Part shown: positions 45,401 through 54,049 of the stretch, piece after piece
How positions within the stretch are numbered: position 1 is the stretch's first letter
Layout: the number at the start of each line of letters is the position of its first letter
NCBI GenBank assembly: GCA_947039275.1
Contig: CAMQYL010000005.1
Span: 1 to 64,000, forward strand
Length of the DNA stretch: 64,000 nt
Direction of reading: 5' to 3'
Source of the DNA: Amulumruptor sp947039275
Lineage (GTDB): Bacteria; Bacteroidota; Bacteroidia; Bacteroidales; Muribaculaceae
Program-made: the position numbers and the translations under genes
Notes under the pieces: model-generated
Told to the model about the DNA's origin: nothing
Seen by the model: only the letters and a program-made list of their open reading frames with translations
Databases searched by the model: none

Positions 45401-45535
45401 TCTCACGGTGACGGCGCAGAAGTGCAGCGACCGCTCGCCACGGTGGTGATAGGCGGACTCCTTACAGCAACCGTGCTGACGCTCGTGGTGCTCCCCGCCA
45501 TCTACGAAACATTCTCAAAAAGACAACGAAAATGA
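42416..45535 (+). CDS. CusA/CzcA family heavy-metal RND efflux pump
   Basis: A 1039-residue inner-membrane proton-driven exporter. N-terminal ISIHHKLIIGILTVVLMAWG-like start, 12 predicted helices in two sets and two large periplasmic domains. The helix-4 proton relay reads D400-F-G-L-I-V-D406-G-A-V-I-I-V-E413, the signature of the heavy-metal (HME) RND branch. Metal (Cu/Ag or Zn/Co/Cd) cannot be decided. Its TGA overlaps the ATG of the outer-membrane channel gene (ATGA). Gene order pump, channel, adaptor is unlike E. coli cusCFBA. Confidence 0.94.
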   Translation: MFEKLIKFSIHHKLIIGILTVVLMAWGGYSLSQLPFDSTPDITNNQVQVITTAPSLGAQEVEQYITTPVEMSLANIPKVIERRSISRSGLSVITLVFKESADIYWAREQVNQALKEAESSLPAGKADIGMAPITTGLGEIYHYTIRQAPGYEDKYTLTDLRTLQDWVVRKQLSGTEGVAEVSGWGGFVKQYEVAIDADRLNAAGITLPEVYAALEANNGNTGGSYIEKNSNQFFIRGLGVVNSLDDIRRIPVKTSGGISTLVCDVADVNLGSSTRYGAVTRNGEGEVVAGISLMLKGENFQHVSENVKQRIAEIQKTLPEGVVIEPFIDRTQLVDRVTGTISKNLIEGGLIVVFILVLFLGNFRAGLIVASVIPLSMLFAFGMMRAFGVSGNLMSLGAIDFGLIVDGAVIIVEAVCRHIFLSRDKYAGRMLTQQEMDREVYTSASRIRNSAAFGEIIIMIVYLPLLTLRGIEGKLFQPMALTIFFAILGAFILSLTYVPMASALFLSKKTSHKPNISDRMMAVLHRWYAPVLSACLNRRKTIIASMATLFGVSIWVFGRLGGEFIPNLEEGDFAAEISMAQGTSLSQMVKTTSMAEKILKEQFPEVKQAVTRIGSAEIPTDPMPVERADMLISLVPKKEWTSARTKDELMEKMEHALSAIPGMEAEMTQPIQMRNNELITGIKQDVAVKIYGSDLDVLSSSAEKVARLIRDVPGVSEPFVEKVQGLPQIQVSYDRARLAQYGISIQQANDVLETAFAGKTAGSVYEGDRKFDLVLRMDHDLRNDIEAIRNLHVPVPGSGSVPMDQIAEIGFKDAPAQITHDEGQRRIYVGFNVRGRDVQSTVDDIQRILDRELRLPPGYHYSYGGQFQNLQEATGRLAIAVPIALVLILCLLYATLRNVRETLFVFSAIPLSLIGGIFALLLRGMPFSISAGVGFIALFGVAVLNGIVLVGQFNALEKNGIADIRQRVMQGCQSRLRPVLMTALVASLGFLPMALSHGDGAEVQRPLATVVIGGLLTATVLTLVVLPAIYETFSKRQRK

Positions 45536-46782
45536 ACATACGACATATCATACTATCCCTGCTCGCCGCAGCCGTGACGACATTGACAGCCCGTGCGCAG
45601 TCAGACACCGCGCCCCATGTGCTGACGCTGGAGCAGTGCATCAGCATAGCCATCGCCGACAATCCAGGGCTGAGGGCAGCCAACCTTTCAGTAGAAAAAG
45701 CCCATGACATGCAGGGAGCGTCACTCGACCTGCCTCCCACCGCCATCACCCTGAGCCAGGACGCCACAGGGGGCGGAGGACCGGAAAACGGCATAAACTT
45801 CAGCCAGGATTTCGAATTTCCGACTGTCTACGTGGCGAAGCACAAAGCACTTAAAGCCGAGACCGAACTGGAGCGCATAAAATCCCAAGCCGCCGCCAAC
45901 GACCTCGTGCGCGATGTCACAAGCACATACCATTCCATGCTCTATGCACGCCAGATCGTCAAAATAAGGGAGATGCAAGACAGCGTCTACTCCGCATTTC
46001 TCAGCTACGCCGCCGCCCGCTATGCTGCCGGAGAGACCAGCCGTTTAGAAGAAATCAACGCCAGCCAGATGCTCAGCCAGAACCGCATCGAGCTCGCCAA
46101 CGCCCGTGACGAATACAAGGCGCGTCAAGCCGGCATGCAGAGGCTCCTCAACACCGACAGTCCGATAGTGCCAGCCGACACCACTCTGCCAGTCATGGAT
46201 GCACCTGCTCTCGGCATAGACTTCTCGTCGACACCTCAGGGGCTGCTTGCCGCCGGAGAGGTTGCGGTCAACCAGCGTAATCTCACAGTGGCACGCCAGG
46301 CATTTCTCCCGGGATTCACCGTCGGAGCCACCACTCAGGCGGTCATAAGCGGATTCAACCCCTACGGAGTCGACCGACAGCGGTTTGACAAGGGCAACTT
46401 CATGAGTTTCGAGGTAGGCATAACTGTGCCGCTCTTCTTCGGAGCGCAACGCGCCAAAGCCAAAGCCGCGCGGCGCGATGTAGAGATAGCCCGCGCCAAC
46501 CAGCTCCAGTCACAGCTTGACACCGACAACACCCTCAAATCGTATCTCACCCAGCTTGCCACCGCCCGTCAGACCCTTGACTACTACATCGCCGAAGGAC
46601 TGCCGCAAGCCGACGAAATCTCACGTCTGTCATCTGCCTCCTACCGCCTCGGCGAAATCGGATATGCCGAATATATCCAAAACATAGAAACCTCGGCACG
46701 GATACGCACCAACTATGCCGCAGCAGTCAACACCTATAACCAGACAGTAATATCAATCAATCACCTACAAGGCACATTATGA
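45532..46782 (+). CDS. TolC family outer membrane efflux channel
   Basis: A 416-residue exported protein with a signal peptide (cut after ARAQ). The two TolC repeats of long amphipathic helices are seen, starting LTLEQCISIAIADNPGLRAANL and later GLPQADEISRLSSASYRLGEIGYAEYIQ. It forms the outer-membrane exit of the RND complex. It overlaps both neighbours by 4 bases, so the three pump genes are translationally coupled. Confidence 0.92.
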   Translation: MNIRHIILSLLAAAVTTLTARAQSDTAPHVLTLEQCISIAIADNPGLRAANLSVEKAHDMQGASLDLPPTAITLSQDATGGGGPENGINFSQDFEFPTVYVAKHKALKAETELERIKSQAAANDLVRDVTSTYHSMLYARQIVKIREMQDSVYSAFLSYAAARYAAGETSRLEEINASQMLSQNRIELANARDEYKARQAGMQRLLNTDSPIVPADTTLPVMDAPALGIDFSSTPQGLLAAGEVAVNQRNLTVARQAFLPGFTVGATTQAVISGFNPYGVDRQRFDKGNFMSFEVGITVPLFFGAQRAKAKAARRDVEIARANQLQSQLDTDNTLKSYLTQLATARQTLDYYIAEGLPQADEISRLSSASYRLGEIGYAEYIQNIETSARIRTNYAAAVNTYNQTVISINHLQGTL

Positions 46783-47984
46783 AAAAGACCGCATACTTCA
46801 CCCTGCTGGCTGCCATGGCTACGCTTGCCACCGCATGCTCCACTACTGGCAGCACACACCCCGACACTGAGGACCACGTCACCACCGACACCGACCAGAC
46901 CCACGACGACATAGAACTGACCGCCACACAGCTCAAAACCGTAGGCATCACGCTCGGTCCCGTGGAGCAGCGGCAGATGAGTAGCGTCATACGCGCTAAC
47001 GGTACGCTCGCCGTGGATCCCCAGGACGCAGCCGAGGTCTCACCACTCATCGCCGGAATCATCAAGCAGATCAGCGTAATCGAAGGGCAGGCAGTCAAAG
47101 CCGGGCAAACCGTGGCATACCTTGAGAACACCGACATCGTGTCCATGCAGCAGTCATACCTGACCGCCGTAGAGGAGGCTGCCCTCGCTTCCACCGAGCT
47201 AAAGCGGCAGCAGGCACTCAATGCCCAGGGAGCCGGAGTGCTCAAAAATCTCCAGCAGGCAGAAGCATCATCACTGATGGCTGAAACCAAAAAGAGCGCC
47301 CTGCGCCAGCAGCTAGCGCAAATAGGCATAGACCCCGCGCGCATATCTGACAGTAACATAGCCACACGCATCCCGGTCAGAGCACCCATATCCGGCATTA
47401 TCAACAAAATCAACGCCCGTACCGGCAGCTTCGCCGACATGCAGACACCTCTGATGACTATCGCCAACAACTCTGCCCTCTACTGCAACCTCCGCGTTTT
47501 CGAGCAGGATGTCAACCTCGTAAACCACGGACAGACAGTGGACATACAGCTCACCAACCAGCCAGACATCACCCTTCATGGCAGCGTGGCAGCAGTCAAC
47601 CGCAGCATGAATCCCGAAAACAAATCAATCGACGTCAGAGTCAAGCTCACATCAGACTCCCATGCCAAGGCATCACTCATACCCGGCATGGCTGTCACCG
47701 GCATGATCAGCCGCAGCAGCGACAAGACCGAAGCCCTGCCAGACGATGCCATCGTGGCTGCCGAGGGACACCACTACATATTCGTGCTTGAAAGCAAGAC
47801 TCCCGGCAGCGACGGCGACACACTCTACCACTTCGCCCGTATGCAGGTAATACCCGGAGTTTCCCAGCTCGGCTACACCGGCATAACCCCCTCCGAGCCG
47901 CTTCCCGAAGGCGCAACAGTAGTCACCTCCAATGCCTTCTACATAGCATCGATGGCAGCCGAACATGGCGAACATACACATTAG
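46779..47984 (+). CDS. RND efflux periplasmic adaptor (CusB-like membrane fusion protein)
   Basis: A 401-residue lipoprotein (LATAC lipobox). It has the biotinyl-lipoyl-like halves (GIIKQISVIEGQAVKAGQTVA and VRAPISGIINKINARTGSFA) flanking a helical hairpin, then beta-barrel and membrane-proximal domains. It links the CusA-like pump to the TolC-like channel and ends in HGEHTH, a short His-containing tail. Last gene of the metal efflux operon. Confidence 0.92.
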   Translation: MKKTAYFTLLAAMATLATACSTTGSTHPDTEDHVTTDTDQTHDDIELTATQLKTVGITLGPVEQRQMSSVIRANGTLAVDPQDAAEVSPLIAGIIKQISVIEGQAVKAGQTVAYLENTDIVSMQQSYLTAVEEAALASTELKRQQALNAQGAGVLKNLQQAEASSLMAETKKSALRQQLAQIGIDPARISDSNIATRIPVRAPISGIINKINARTGSFADMQTPLMTIANNSALYCNLRVFEQDVNLVNHGQTVDIQLTNQPDITLHGSVAAVNRSMNPENKSIDVRVKLTSDSHAKASLIPGMAVTGMISRSSDKTEALPDDAIVAAEGHHYIFVLESKTPGSDGDTLYHFARMQVIPGVSQLGYTGITPSEPLPEGATVVTSNAFYIASMAAEHGEHTH

Positions 47985-48029
47985 TCCACTTTTATCGCTT
48001 TTCTTGCTCCAATAACGCGGAAAAATATG

Positions 48030-48038
48030 TAAGTTTGT
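48030..48038 (+). promoter_or_regulatory. Promoter -7 box for rel/spoT (TAAGTTTGT)
   Basis: Matches TAnnTTTG, 18 bases before the ATG at 48056. Confidence 0.6.
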
Positions 48039-48055
48039 AGTTATTTAACATACGA

Positions 48056-50305
48056 ATGAGCATGACACCCGAAGAAGAGGATAAACTGGTACAACAGGAG
48101 TTTCAAGATTTGCTCAACGGCTATCTTTCGAGTAACCACCGCAAGAAAGTCGAGATAATAGAGCGTGCCTTCAAATTTGCCAAGGAAGCCCACAAGGGTG
48201 TCAGACGGCGCTCGGGCGAGCCTTACATCCTCCACCCCATTGCAGTCGCTAAGATTGCGAGCCAGGAGATAGGACTCGGTTCCACGAGCATCTGCGCCGC
48301 GTTGCTACATGACGTGGTAGAGGATACCGACTATACTGTAGAGGACATAGAGCAGCATTTCGGCAAGAAGATAGCACAGATAGTCGACGGACTGACCAAG
48401 ATTTCAGGCGGCAAATTCGGTGACCGCGCATCAGTCCAAGCCGAAAATTTCCGCAAGCTTCTGCTTACAATGAGCGAAGACATACGCGTAGTGCTCCTGA
48501 AGATGGCTGACCGTCTGCACAACATGCGTACCCTCGGCAGCATGGCTCCCAACAAACAGTATAAAATCGCCGGAGAGACCTTATATATATATGCGCCTCT
48601 GGCTCACCGGTTGGGACTGTATGCCATCAAGACCGAACTGGAGGATCTCAGTTTCAAGTACGAACACCCTGCAGCCTACGAGCGTATCACACGCCAGATC
48701 GAAGAGTCGGAAGGTCGTCGCACAGCCGTCTATAACGATTTCTCCGCCCCCATCACCCAGAAGCTGTCAGAAATGGGCATCAAATTTGAAGCACGTGCCC
48801 GTCTCAAGAGCGTCTACTCCATATGGCGCAAGATGGAGACAAAGCACATCCCCTTTGAGGAGGTGTACGATCTCTATGCCATGCGTATCATCTACGACTG
48901 CGATGACCCCTCTGTTGAGAAATCAATCTGCTGGAACATATACTCTGCGCTGACTGACCTCTATAAGATACATCCCGAACGGACACGTGACTGGATTTCC
49001 GTTCCCAAAGCCAACGGCTACCAGGCTCTGCACGTGACGCTCATGGGTCCTGACGGCAACTGGGTGGAGGTGCAGATACGCTCACGCCGCATGGACGATA
49101 TCGCCGAGAAGGGATTTGCAGCCCACTGGCGCTACAAAATCGGTGAAGGTGACGAGGAAAGCGAACTCACCGTGTGGCTCAAGACCATCAAGGATGTGCT
49201 TGACGACCCCAACCCCAACGCCCTCGATTTCCTCGACACTCTCAAGCTCAACCTCTTTGCCAACGAGATTGTGGTATTCACCCCCAAGGGCGAACTCATC
49301 ACACTGCCCACCAACTCCACCGTGCTCGATGTCGCATACCACCTCCACTCCGAGCTTGGCAACAAATGCATCGCCGGCAAAGTCAACCATAAACTTGTCC
49401 CCCTCTCCCACCGTCTGATGAGCGGTGACCAGGTAGAGGTACTCACATCCCAGTCACAGAAACCGAGTCCCGACTGGCTTAAATTTCTCGCTACGGCGAA
49501 GGCTAAGACACGGCTTCGCAATGCACTGCGCCGCGAACGCATGCCGGTAATAGAGCGAGGTCACAAAATCTACGACGACTACCTGACGCGCAACGGCATC
49601 ACCGACAGCAACGAGGTAACTACCAAGCTCCTGGGACATTTCCACGTACCTAACAAAGACGAACTGTTCTACAGCCTCGGAGCCGAGGAAATAGAGCTTG
49701 ACGACTATATCATACGTTCATTCAAGTCTCCGCAAGACGAGAAAAAGGCCGCCGAGAAGAAAGCATTCATCGGCAGGCTGTGGCCATTTGGACGTGGCAA
49801 CGCCGGGAAAGCCCCTAAGACATCCATGACAACGGTCCCGGTTAAAATCAACCCCAAGGAGACCTACATGCTGATCGACAACGGCAGAGAGCGCAATTTC
49901 ATCATATGCGACTGCTGTTCGCCCGTCCCTGGCGATGATGTAATGGGCTTCGTCAACACCGCAGACAAGGTCGAGGTGCATGCCTTGGACTGTCCGAGAG
50001 CCGCCGCACTAAAAGCCACCTACGGTCCGCGCATCATCGCCACCAAGTGGCAGGATGTAAGTGCGTCATTTCGCGCCACCATCCACATGGAGGGTATCGA
50101 CCGCCGTGGCATCCTTCAGGAAATCACTGGAGTAATCTCCAAGATAGCCCATGTCGACATACGCGGACTCAGCATCGAGGCAAGCAATGAGGTGTTTACC
50201 GGAGACCTGACAGTTCTGACCACCGACACCTCGGCAATAGAGGATATAACATCGCGTCTGCTCAAAGTCAAAGGCATAATGAGCGCAGTCAGAGTAAATT
50301 CATAA
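48056..50305 (+). CDS. RelA/SpoT family bifunctional (p)ppGpp synthetase/hydrolase
   Basis: A 749-residue stringent-response enzyme. The HD hydrolase domain is intact (ILHPIAVAKIASQE, AALLHDVVEDTDYT), followed by the synthetase domain (RLKSVYSIWRKM, DLYAMRII), a TGS domain (VFTPKGELITLPTNSTVLD) and a C-terminal ACT domain (IDRRGILQEITGVISK). With the HD residues retained it is probably able both to make and to degrade (p)ppGpp. It is followed 6 bases later by a PgpH-type HD phosphodiesterase gene. Confidence 0.95.
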   Translation: MSMTPEEEDKLVQQEFQDLLNGYLSSNHRKKVEIIERAFKFAKEAHKGVRRRSGEPYILHPIAVAKIASQEIGLGSTSICAALLHDVVEDTDYTVEDIEQHFGKKIAQIVDGLTKISGGKFGDRASVQAENFRKLLLTMSEDIRVVLLKMADRLHNMRTLGSMAPNKQYKIAGETLYIYAPLAHRLGLYAIKTELEDLSFKYEHPAAYERITRQIEESEGRRTAVYNDFSAPITQKLSEMGIKFEARARLKSVYSIWRKMETKHIPFEEVYDLYAMRIIYDCDDPSVEKSICWNIYSALTDLYKIHPERTRDWISVPKANGYQALHVTLMGPDGNWVEVQIRSRRMDDIAEKGFAAHWRYKIGEGDEESELTVWLKTIKDVLDDPNPNALDFLDTLKLNLFANEIVVFTPKGELITLPTNSTVLDVAYHLHSELGNKCIAGKVNHKLVPLSHRLMSGDQVEVLTSQSQKPSPDWLKFLATAKAKTRLRNALRRERMPVIERGHKIYDDYLTRNGITDSNEVTTKLLGHFHVPNKDELFYSLGAEEIELDDYIIRSFKSPQDEKKAAEKKAFIGRLWPFGRGNAGKAPKTSMTTVPVKINPKETYMLIDNGRERNFIICDCCSPVPGDDVMGFVNTADKVEVHALDCPRAAALKATYGPRIIATKWQDVSASFRATIHMEGIDRRGILQEITGVISKIAHVDIRGLSIEASNEVFTGDLTVLTTDTSAIEDITSRLLKVKGIMSAVRVNS

Positions 50306-50311
50306 TCACAC

Positions 50312-52393
50312 ATGAAAGATAAGAGTTTCTGGGCAAAATGCCTGCTTTTTGTCTGCTCGGTGTTTCTGATTATCTACTTCCAGCCCGAAGCTGACGAGAA
50401 CCATTACGTCTATGAAGTATCACGTCCGTGGAACTATCCGCTGCTGACTGCCCCCTACGACATACCCATACATCTTGACTCCGTGAGTGCACGCATGGTC
50501 AAGGACAGCATCGACCGCACATTTGACCCTGTGTACACACGCGACACCGGCATGGAGCTGCGCGTCGAAAACGATTATGCTCGCCGTCTGAGCAACCACA
50601 GCAGCAATTCTGCCGAGCGCAAGAGCCTTAACCTGCTCATCTCCCAGCTCAAAAAGCTCTACAACCAGGGTATCGTAGACCAGTCGACCTACGCAGAAAT
50701 CGAAGCCGGACGCCTGCCGCGTGTGCGCTTCATCGTCAACAATTCTGCCATCTCGGCATCCACATCGGGGTATCTGTCGGTGCGTCAGGCATATGCAGCT
50801 CTTGACAGCGCCCTGCACCAGCATAATCTGCAAGGCTCCCTCACCCCAGCCGAACTCGCCGCCGCCCTCCAGCCCAACATCACATACGACTCCATAGAGA
50901 GCCAACGCATACTCCAGCAGCTCTATCAGAAAGCGATGGCACCGATAGGCGTCATACAGCAGGGCGAACGCATCATAGACCAGGGCGACATCGTCACTCC
51001 GCAACTTGAATCGATCCTCAACACATTCGAGCAGCTACAGCAAGAGCGGAGCCATGCGGCTGTGACCGACCACTTCTACCCCGTGCTCGGTCAGGTACTC
51101 TATGTGGTCATACTCCTGAGCGCACTGTATGTGTTTCTCGCATTTTTCCGCCCCGATTACTTTGCCAATGTCAGGATGATGACATTCCTGATGGTGACGC
51201 TGACAGCATTCGCTTTTGTCAGCTTCATCATGAACGCCACCGTGACCAGCGGACTCTACGTGATGCCCCTGACCATACTGCCCATCATGGTGCTCATATT
51301 TGCCGACTCACGCACGGCTATGTTCATCTTCCTTGTCATGGTGCTCATAGTGGCGACGGCTGCTGCAGCCCCATTGGAGTTTGTCATGGTACAGTTTGTG
51401 GCAGGTGTGGCAGCCATCACCTCCATACGCGAACTGTCAAAGCGCAGCCACCTCGTGCGCACCGCCGTGTTCATATTCCTTGCCTACGCCATCAGCTACG
51501 TAGCCTTCGAACTTCTGCATCTCGGCACACTTGACAAACTCAGCACACACATGTTTGTGGCATTCGGCTTCAACGCCCTGCTCATATCATTCGCCTACTT
51601 CCTGATTTTCATATTCGAGAAAGTATTCGGCTTCACGTCACGAGTGACCCTCGTGGAGCTGAGCGACATCAACAATTCCATACTCCGTGAGCTGTCAGAA
51701 GAGTGTCCCGGCACCTTCCAGCACTCCATGGCTGTCAGCAATCTCGCATCTGCAGCAGCCGTACGCATCGGAGCCAATGTACAGCTCGTCCGTGCAGGCG
51801 CCTTGTATCATGACATAGGTAAAATCAACAATCCCGCCTTCTTTACCGAAAACCAGCACGGTGTCAACCCCCACGATGTGCTTGACCCCGTGCAGAGCGC
51901 GCGCATAGTCATCAACCATGTCACTGACGGTCTCAAGCTCGCCGACAAGCACAAACTGCCGCAGGTGATACGCGACTTCATATCCGAACACCATGGGCGA
52001 GGGCTGGCAAAATACTTCTACACCACCTATTGCCAGTCACATCCTGACGAGGAGGTAGACCCCACACCGTTCACCTATCCGGGACCCAATCCACGAAGCC
52101 GCGAGACATCGCTCCTGATGATGGCAGATGCCGTGGAAGCGGCATCACGTTCGCTCAAAGACCACTCGGCACAAGCCATATCAGACCTTGTCAACCGCAT
52201 AATCGACCAACAGATAGCCGACGGGCTCCACAATGACTCTCCCCTGAGTTTCCGCGACATAAAGATGGTCAAAGAGATATTCACACAACGTCTGCGCACC
52301 ATCTACCACTCCCGGGTGTCATATCCCGAAGCTGTCAAGCCAAAAGACACCAATACTGACGAATCTGCAACTACACCCCCTTCCCCACAATGA
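50312..52393 (+). CDS. 7TM-HD (PgpH-type) membrane phosphodiesterase
   Basis: A 693-residue protein: one N-terminal helix, an extracytoplasmic domain (about 40-265), seven hydrophobic helices (about 270-460), then a cytosolic HD domain with ALYHDIGKINNPAFF. It is the architecture of Listeria PgpH, which degrades c-di-AMP. The neighbouring (p)ppGpp gene and known PgpH inhibition by ppGpp make crosstalk plausible (inference). Its TGA overlaps the next ATG (ATGA). Confidence 0.9.
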   Translation: MKDKSFWAKCLLFVCSVFLIIYFQPEADENHYVYEVSRPWNYPLLTAPYDIPIHLDSVSARMVKDSIDRTFDPVYTRDTGMELRVENDYARRLSNHSSNSAERKSLNLLISQLKKLYNQGIVDQSTYAEIEAGRLPRVRFIVNNSAISASTSGYLSVRQAYAALDSALHQHNLQGSLTPAELAAALQPNITYDSIESQRILQQLYQKAMAPIGVIQQGERIIDQGDIVTPQLESILNTFEQLQQERSHAAVTDHFYPVLGQVLYVVILLSALYVFLAFFRPDYFANVRMMTFLMVTLTAFAFVSFIMNATVTSGLYVMPLTILPIMVLIFADSRTAMFIFLVMVLIVATAAAAPLEFVMVQFVAGVAAITSIRELSKRSHLVRTAVFIFLAYAISYVAFELLHLGTLDKLSTHMFVAFGFNALLISFAYFLIFIFEKVFGFTSRVTLVELSDINNSILRELSEECPGTFQHSMAVSNLASAAAVRIGANVQLVRAGALYHDIGKINNPAFFTENQHGVNPHDVLDPVQSARIVINHVTDGLKLADKHKLPQVIRDFISEHHGRGLAKYFYTTYCQSHPDEEVDPTPFTYPGPNPRSRETSLLMMADAVEAASRSLKDHSAQAISDLVNRIIDQQIADGLHNDSPLSFRDIKMVKEIFTQRLRTIYHSRVSYPEAVKPKDTNTDESATTPPSPQ

Positions 52394-52932
52394 ACATTAC
52401 CGTTTACTGCTCCTCACGCAGCGGACTGCGTGAATCTTTTGACGAAAGCGCCATCAAAATAGGCAGCTGGATAGGCGAAAACCGCCATACACTCATCTAC
52501 GGCGGCATAGGTATCGGCGACATGAAACTGGTAGCCGAAAGCTGCAAAAACGCCGGCGGCAAAGTAATAGGCGTGGTGCCGTCATCGCGCCACAGCGACA
52601 AATGGGACGGCAATGAAGAAAACCTCTTTCCCGAAGACCTCAACCAGCGCAAAGACATAATGATCAATCTCGGCGAGCGGTTCATAGCCCTGCCGGGAGG
52701 TTACGGCACCCTTGACGAAATTCTCGCCACACTTGCCATGATGTCATTTACCATCACTGATCCCGCCCGACGCATCATGATAGTCAACATTGACGGTATA
52801 TATGACCATCTGATAGACCAGTTTGAAAAAATGGCTGACATCGGTCTCCTTGACCGCAAGATCCTGACACGCATAGAGATCGTATCATCTACCGCAGAGG
52901 CATTGGAGCATCTGCCGCAATTTTGCAAGTAA
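52390..52932 (+). CDS. LOG family protein (TIGR00730)
   Basis: A 180-residue Rossmann-like protein with the LOG signature PGGYGTLDE and an upstream MINLGERFIALP. LOG enzymes release adenine-type bases from cytokinin nucleotides; some bacterial homologues act on AMP-like nucleotides (PpnN relatives). The physiological substrate here is unknown. It is coupled to the HD phosphodiesterase gene by a 4-base overlap. Confidence 0.92.
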   Translation: MNITVYCSSRSGLRESFDESAIKIGSWIGENRHTLIYGGIGIGDMKLVAESCKNAGGKVIGVVPSSRHSDKWDGNEENLFPEDLNQRKDIMINLGERFIALPGGYGTLDEILATLAMMSFTITDPARRIMIVNIDGIYDHLIDQFEKMADIGLLDRKILTRIEIVSSTAEALEHLPQFCK

Positions 52933-52935
52933 GAG

Positions 52936-53601
52936 ATGGAGGTTACGATCGCCCCTGCCATAGCATCGGCTTGCCCCAGTTATAAGATGTTGCTGCTGAC
53001 CGCAGATGTGGTCAACGGTCCCACTCCTGAGGAACTTACCGCAGCTATCAAACGCTACGGAGAGTCAATAACTGCGCTCTTTGAGATGCCCGACATAGCG
53101 CGGCGTCCAGGCATCGCAGCCACACGCGCCATCTACAAGGCTCTCGGCAAAGAGCCAAACCGCTACCGCCCGAGCCAGGAACAGATGATGCGCCGCTTCC
53201 TCAAGGGACAGGGGCTCTACACAGTAAGTGCTCTCGTCGACACAGGCAACCTGCTGTCGCTAATGTCCGGTTACTCCGTAGGGGTGTTTGACGCAGACAA
53301 GATTGTCGGAGACACATTGCGCATAGATGTAGGTCGTGCCGGACAACCCTACGAAGGCATAGGACGCGGTCCGGTCAACATAGAGGGGCTACCGGTAGTC
53401 TGCGATGCCGACGGACCCATAGGTTCTCCCACCACCGACAACGAGCGCACCAAGACATCGCTCTCCACCTCGCGCATCGCCGTCACCATCCATGCCTTCG
53501 GTCCCGACATGCCCTTAGACACCGCCGCCGACCTCGCCAGCCACCTCTTCACCCTCTACTGCCAAGCAGACGACATCACCCTCTCCGTCCACACCCCTTA
53601 A
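52936..53601 (+). CDS. B3/4 domain protein (tRNA-editing-like)
   Basis: A 221-residue protein resembling the B3/B4 domain of phenylalanyl-tRNA synthetase beta (RRPGIAATRAIYKALGKEPNRYRPS, LVDTGNLLSLMSGYSVGVFD, GRGPVNIEGLPV). Stand-alone B3/4 proteins are thought to edit or bind aminoacyl-tRNA or related compounds; this is not settled. It starts 3 bases after the LOG stop codon and ends the operon. Confidence 0.88.
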   Translation: MEVTIAPAIASACPSYKMLLLTADVVNGPTPEELTAAIKRYGESITALFEMPDIARRPGIAATRAIYKALGKEPNRYRPSQEQMMRRFLKGQGLYTVSALVDTGNLLSLMSGYSVGVFDADKIVGDTLRIDVGRAGQPYEGIGRGPVNIEGLPVVCDADGPIGSPTTDNERTKTSLSTSRIAVTIHAFGPDMPLDTAADLASHLFTLYCQADDITLSVHTP

Positions 53602-53662
53602 AGCATAAAACCATTACGCAGGGACGCGGCGCAATGCTGTTTAAACAGAAATGACCGGATAT

Positions 53663-53896
53663 CGACCCCAGCGGGGTCGCATATATTAGGCATGGGTCAT
53701 ACAATCCGTCAGGATTGGCTGACCCATGTTATTGTCTCGCCTCCGATTTCCGCCTCTGTAGAAGGCGCACAGCTCCTGAACGGGTTGGGTGCCTCCTATG
53801 GAGGCATTGACTGGAAGGGGGGATGTCACACCATGGTCAGCCAAGCCTATGGGCTTGTATGACCATGGCCTAATATGTTGACCTCCGATGGAGGTC
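53663..53896. repeat. Nested-palindrome element, family B (double arm)
   Basis: Left: CGACCCCAGCGGGGTCG (53663-53679), then a 38-base hairpin with CATGGGTCA/TGACCCATG ends (53691-53728). Right: TGCCTCCTATGGAGGCA (53790-53806), a 38-base hairpin with CCATGGTCA/TGACCATGG ends (53831-53868) and GACCTCCGATGGAGGTC (53880-53896). The two 38-base hairpins are inverted, diverged copies of each other; the left half matches 27200-27270 inverted. No gene is present. Confidence 0.8.
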
Positions 53897-53944
53897 TTGA
53901 ATATACGAGCCTCCAACGCTTATGTAAGCTATTGCGGCACTAGC

Positions 53945-54040
53945 CTTTACCCACAAATAGGCTAATTGGCTGATTATTAGATGATTAGCTAATTTAGCAA
54001 CATATTGATTATCAAATAGTTAACCCATTTGTGGGTAAAG
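53945..54040. repeat. Inverted repeat, 14-bp arms
   Basis: CTTTACCCACAAAT (53945-53958) and its exact complement (54027-54040) flank 68 AT-rich bases. Confidence 0.75.
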
Positions 54041-54049
54041 ATTAGTATT

